NCBI GenBank assembly: GCA_018806915.1
Contig: JAGKQI010000099.1
Location: 1,240,001-1,304,000 of the forward strand
Direction: 5' to 3'
DNA: 64,000 nucleotides
Source of the DNA: Phytophthora colocasiae
Taxonomy: Eukaryota > Oomycota > Peronosporomycetes > Peronosporales > Peronosporaceae
Both the position numbers and the translations under genes were made by a program. Below the pieces are notes generated by a model that ran no database searches, had not been told where the DNA came from, and saw nothing but the letters and a program-made list of their open reading frames with translations. Shown here in pieces: positions 61,201-64,000 of this stretch; the first letter of the stretch is position 1, and each line of letters starts with the position of its first letter.

Positions 61201-64000
61201 GGAAGACTGTGAACAACGAGACTGCAGCGTTGAGCACCGACAAGAAGACATCTTCCTGTTCCGAACGCTCAAAAGACCCCAAGCCTTCGAAGTCCAGAAC
61301 CACCAGTAAAGTATCGGCCGATGTAAATCGGAGAGACATCCAAGCTCCATCCGTGCAACGAGCTCCAGAAATCGCAAAGGAGGTACCAGTAAGATGATTC
61401 AGGAAGTAGCTCTTCCCTGTCGACTGCTTCCCCATAGATGTAACCACAGCACACCGTCCATTCCACGACTCCAGTAAAGGTGAAAGTAGTCCAAATCGAA
61501 TGGATCGTGCGATCTCCGACGCATCTGCACCTGTTGAGCTTTCACTGTCTTCTGAGCGAGTTTCACTAGCTTCTTTAGATCCAGAACGAGTATCTTCTCC
61601 GTCACAAAGTAGCTGGAGCATGTTGTCCTCTGCGCGGCATATCTGGACCGGGACAAATCCAACAATCGCCAACAAAACACACCGCACAGGAATGGCTTGC
61701 AACGACAGATCGTCACTCTGCTCTAAGCATCTCAAATGTTGTGCCAAGTCCAATCCAGCTAGCGGTTTGTTGAGACGACGTAAGTCTGCCATAACATTGC
61801 GGAAATATTTGGTACACACTGCCCCTACCTCCTCCGAGCTCCATGAAGTACCACCGACTGCAACATTCAAGGCGAGAGAGACCACGGTATTTGAATCCAT
61901 GGACATGTCAAGGAGGCTTCGCACCGGAAACTTCTCAAACGAGTGGTAAAATACCCTCAACCAGTGCTTGTTAGCAGCTTCTTTTTCATTGCGATTACCG
62001 TGTAGCAAACGCTGTTTGCCCGACCCGGATCTCTGGATACGATAGGCATCACTCCGCACAGTAACACTCAACATGGTCGCGTACACAAGGTGTTCATCAC
62101 TGTCGACTACGTACAGCACATCGTCTACACTCCCCACTGCCAGTCCTGCTAGTGGAGCCTTCAGTCCAATTTCCACAGTGGGTAACCCACGATGGTCCTC
62201 ATTAGAAATTGAGTTTAGCCACAATTGTCGGTCCTCGTCAATTCGGATCCGTCCAACGACAAGTTCATCAGCAAAACTCATGAGTTTCCCCACCCAGTTG
62301 TCACTACCGCTTGGGACTTTTTTCGACGTTCGACGCGTTCGTGTGTCAAAGGACTGGAAGTTCCCCTTGCCGTCAACTGCGCACAGTGAGCGCTCAGTTA
62401 GGAGAATATCCACAATGGGGCTGGTCAACCCGAACGAAGTGTCCATGTTGATAGACTGTGTGGACTCAACGCTGGTGAAAGACTCGTTAAACTTGCAAAA
62501 GGCAACGCTCCCCAGCCGCCCTCCGCTGTCTTCGAACAAAAAGGCAATTGTACGGTCTTTGGCTCGAACAGAGCAGAGCGAGCAACGCCTTGGAAACTTT
62601 CGAACGAGGAATTGTTCACAGTTCTGCTTGTGTTGCTGCGGGAACCGAATCCGCTTCACTATCGTTCTATCATCCTCCAGAAGAATTGCAACTGCGTGGT
62701 CTAGCTTTACTGTTGCCAGTTCTAGCAATTTCTGTCCCGCTTTGAATTTCAGAGTCCCCAAAGCCTCTATAGGACTGCCTGCGCGACTCAATCGATGCAA
62801 CCATACGACCTTGCGTGGTTCTTTCTCCACCTCCTCACTCCACGTGATGCTAAGCTTGTCACCGTTTGCAACCCACCAAAGCCTGCTGATCTTGATAGAA
62901 AGATGTTCTTCGCCAGACTTGAGGAATTCCCGAAAATTCTCATAAGCTTTTTGCAGTACTAACTCTTCTTCCTGATCGTATCGACGTTTCTGTTTATTGG
63001 CGAATTCCTCGACGCAATGATCAAACTTTGCCTGTTGCATAGCACTCACAACGGTCTTGACAGCATTTGTCCAAAAGTCGGTCAATTTCGACTCCTGCTC
63101 TTGCATCTCGAAGCCAAACTGGCTGCTGAATCGATCATTGCGAAGCCACCGTCGAGCAGCGTCCAAAAACCAGTAGCCACTGCTATCGTCAGGGTCGATG
63201 CAGTCACCTTTCACAACCGCGTTTAGCGCATCCTCAAACTCCAACGTGTGGTGTAAGAACACATGCTCCAGATCTTTCATCTGAGCTTGAACTCGGCGCG
63301 GCAAATAAAGCATCAACTGCACATCAGTGCTCACCATTTTTGCCACACCATTCTGCTCCCATGCCCGTAATAAACTATCGTAGTGCTTCTGGACGCGATC
63401 TACTTGCTCTGAGTTTGCTGGACTTTTTACTGAGAAAAGAAAGCAGGCGTCCTGGATAGCTTCGTCGTAAACCTTCGTCGTTGATTTACAAATGTCGCTG
63501 TAAATCCGTTCTTTTGCTTCCTCTAGCTCTTTGGATAGTTTTGTTTGTAAAGCACCAAGCTCTTCCTCTGGAAATTGTCCAAATTGGTGGAGCAAATGAT
63601 CCCGTCGTGAGGCCATCGTAATAATTGGTAGTTCAATAAGACTTCCTCCGCTTTTCTTCTGCATGAGCCACTTACCAAAGCTTTCACACGGAATTATATC
63701 GTGGTGTGAAACCCATTCACTTGTCGACGGCATCCATCTTTCAACTGCTACTACCGGAAAAGTACCACCCACAAACCAAGCAGCCTTGGTCTCATTAGTT
63801 CTCGGAAGTTGTGTCTTTGAGATTGAACCGCACGCGATGTTGTCTTTCTGGTCCACTTGCTTCTGCACCCGAAAGGCAAACGAGCAGGATTTCCACTTGG
63901 AGTTGGAATTCGGTTCCATATCCATTCCACGTTTTAAAAGACGAAAGTCATCTTCTCCCAAGCAGCATGTAATGCTGGAACTCAACGAGGTGAGGAATCG
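58274..64000 (-). CDS. Giant GTPase (GBP/VLIG-like), Cys-rich and vWA protein, 5' partial
   Basis: The frame is open from the right edge to a stop at 58274-58276, so at least 1908 codons; the true start lies outside the window. The first 860 residues are helical, with no family I can name. A large-GTPase domain follows (about 850-1120): P-loop GKQSTGKSYFLNHL, then LDFEGLGSFERSEQEDVFL as G3, as in guanylate-binding and VLIG-type proteins. A long Cys/His-rich zone (about 1250-1620) has many C-x2-3-C and C-x-C pairs and probably binds zinc. A C-terminal von Willebrand A domain (about 1720-1890) keeps its metal site: LDSSGSMSG, GGGTYFEEGL and FFSDGRP. It is probably a cytosolic membrane-remodelling or scaffold GTPase (inference). 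Confidence 0.82.
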   Translation of the reverse strand, partial: RFLTSLSSSITCCLGEDDFRLLKRGMDMEPNSNSKWKSCSFAFRVQKQVDQKDNIACGSISKTQLPRTNETKAAWFVGGTFPVVAVERWMPSTSEWVSHHDIIPCESFGKWLMQKKSGGSLIELPIITMASRRDHLLHQFGQFPEEELGALQTKLSKELEEAKERIYSDICKSTTKVYDEAIQDACFLFSVKSPANSEQVDRVQKHYDSLLRAWEQNGVAKMVSTDVQLMLYLPRRVQAQMKDLEHVFLHHTLEFEDALNAVVKGDCIDPDDSSGYWFLDAARRWLRNDRFSSQFGFEMQEQESKLTDFWTNAVKTVVSAMQQAKFDHCVEEFANKQKRRYDQEEELVLQKAYENFREFLKSGEEHLSIKISRLWWVANGDKLSITWSEEVEKEPRKVVWLHRLSRAGSPIEALGTLKFKAGQKLLELATVKLDHAVAILLEDDRTIVKRIRFPQQHKQNCEQFLVRKFPRRCSLCSVRAKDRTIAFLFEDSGGRLGSVAFCKFNESFTSVESTQSINMDTSFGLTSPIVDILLTERSLCAVDGKGNFQSFDTRTRRTSKKVPSGSDNWVGKLMSFADELVVGRIRIDEDRQLWLNSISNEDHRGLPTVEIGLKAPLAGLAVGSVDDVLYVVDSDEHLVYATMLSVTVRSDAYRIQRSGSGKQRLLHGNRNEKEAANKHWLRVFYHSFEKFPVRSLLDMSMDSNTVVSLALNVAVGGTSWSSEEVGAVCTKYFRNVMADLRRLNKPLAGLDLAQHLRCLEQSDDLSLQAIPVRCVLLAIVGFVPVQICRAEDNMLQLLCDGEDTRSGSKEASETRSEDSESSTGADASEIARSIRFGLLSPLLESWNGRCAVVTSMGKQSTGKSYFLNHLTGTSFAISGARCTDGAWMSLRFTSADTLLVVLDFEGLGSFERSEQEDVFLSVLNAAVSLFTVFRIDSRFDKDIDGLFSRFQKGARLIKDDPRLFRGLLYMNIKDVNMDDQQDVTTELVEKLESIFVADKEQNFLTDMYAGQLEINCSPPFGTIDYYQCMENDAAVTLQKIMLPSSNEPVGFVTGKAFLDCLRIVLAKISILDWTSMGKSSKSLIVADIKQKLPGVLRTGCHVSLPLVKEQVIPSHLMEDVLQLGSQEKLVITFQQMCEVNPTYKIKWEALNDFIPLDDIKDEDLDVGFDVTSLSDKKLDLVQKTIGDLFQFFLKLVGKTNGQSRLTTKDQSDFDTFTAFVLRRRKMKVSRWLQDTLGDQLTEERAQLEQRYIEPLIIYLSRCQQRCSKCQLGCMLSMTHSSDIEHSCCTDHQCRGKCEYGECQENLKLTPPCSRSAGHEEKCECNKGDHTCGQPCGLARASNCDKTCVKRPDHDGEHCCSVQVHVCGAKCSAASCTATCVLDMQRDHTVHKCAEVQCIHPCLMLDCKSLCGVKDHFHGQPVESRTFAMESGGMCMEEDNSSVSHMCARSHTCGGMCAVDGICEQKVHLKKSTRTYTGAHGSFEYVHHEMNGCKKHCARILPSGKVSHDGYGHSCLTQEEHDTVHYCDVRCPSCNYYCNKQFGHMGLHATSHGNMDQTYFVAKTNDIVIESRQYQAGERGIAEMCNLFCSKMGRGHAHYLQCECEDPSKCVYAADGNADQRRHCVDTLLPPPDKAMDEVLHAKFWESIGWEDPCSEEERALFAKCPFQCDAPEHEEGEKHPSYCVLDAWHLPEVKPEVDDGFAYVDGHKFECVHTVESGKFHNIFVLDSSGSMSGQPWENLLRACNEFSWNRWKNGGSEDIVSHISFSNESWIHCEEAPLRECLNVGIPYSGGGTYFEEGLRAANEVLSRNNFQEFKAVLIFFSDGRPADVALGITLARHIRAAYAKFDLKAFVVGFGYVNLSVLERIAAEMGGEYRQALDADALRAEFNRIAAVLCSSEASLALRSAP

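Noticed and set aside
62073..62945. 290-codon plus-strand ORF opposite the giant GTPase gene
   Set aside because: Serine- and arginine-rich antisense frame typical of a shadow; the opposite strand is continuous coding.

Overview
The window looks like nuclear DNA of an oomycete, most likely a Phytophthora or close relative. Evidence: two secreted RXLR-dEER effector genes, oomycete-type initiator sequences a few tens of bases before their start codons, very short introns (54-69 bp), compact alternating gene order, and Copia, hAT, Tc1/mariner and Harbinger-like transposons. I cannot name the species. No rRNA, tRNA or CRISPR array was recognised.

Layout. (1) 1-19.1 kb: an RXLR effector gene cut in two by a 17.8 kb nested insertion. 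The outer element is a hAT transposon (9-bp repeat CATGGAGAA on both sides). Its transposase gene was then broken by a Copia block built as LTR-body-LTR-body-LTR-body-LTR with a 5-bp target duplication ATGTC. (2) 19.2-22.1 kb: a PDZ/coiled-coil gene, the relic of a second gene family, and an intact paralogue of the broken effector. (3) 22.4-28 kb: housekeeping genes: a PAAF1/Rpn14-type proteasome-assembly WD40 protein with three introns, an SLC35/TPT-type transporter, and an F-box plus C2H2 zinc-finger protein. (4) 28.5-30.2 kb: a decayed gene split by an 813-bp inverted-repeat element. (5) 31-37.5 kb: a secreted/membrane CotH-domain protein, a WDTC1-like WD40-TPR protein and a membrane-anchored atypical kinase. 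(6) 37.5-44.7 kb: four tandem PX-RING genes plus a RING relic, three of them with a common upstream motif. (7) 46.2-58.1 kb: two N-myristoyltransferase genes arranged head to head, with an intact Copia element (one 1459-aa ORF, nearly identical LTRs) and a Tc1-like element with 248-bp inverted repeats between them. (8) 58.3-64 kb: a very large GBP/VLIG-like GTPase with Cys-rich middle and C-terminal vWA domain, running off the right edge.

The housekeeping part has open, well-conserved genes. The left 19 kb is repeat-driven: the effector, the hAT and the Copia block form three layers whose order of insertion can be read from the flanking duplications. Most frameshifts in this block are one-base differences in homopolymers between otherwise identical copies, so part of the apparent decay may be assembly error. 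Coordinates and repeat identities were read by eye; family names rest on recognised motifs, not on searches.
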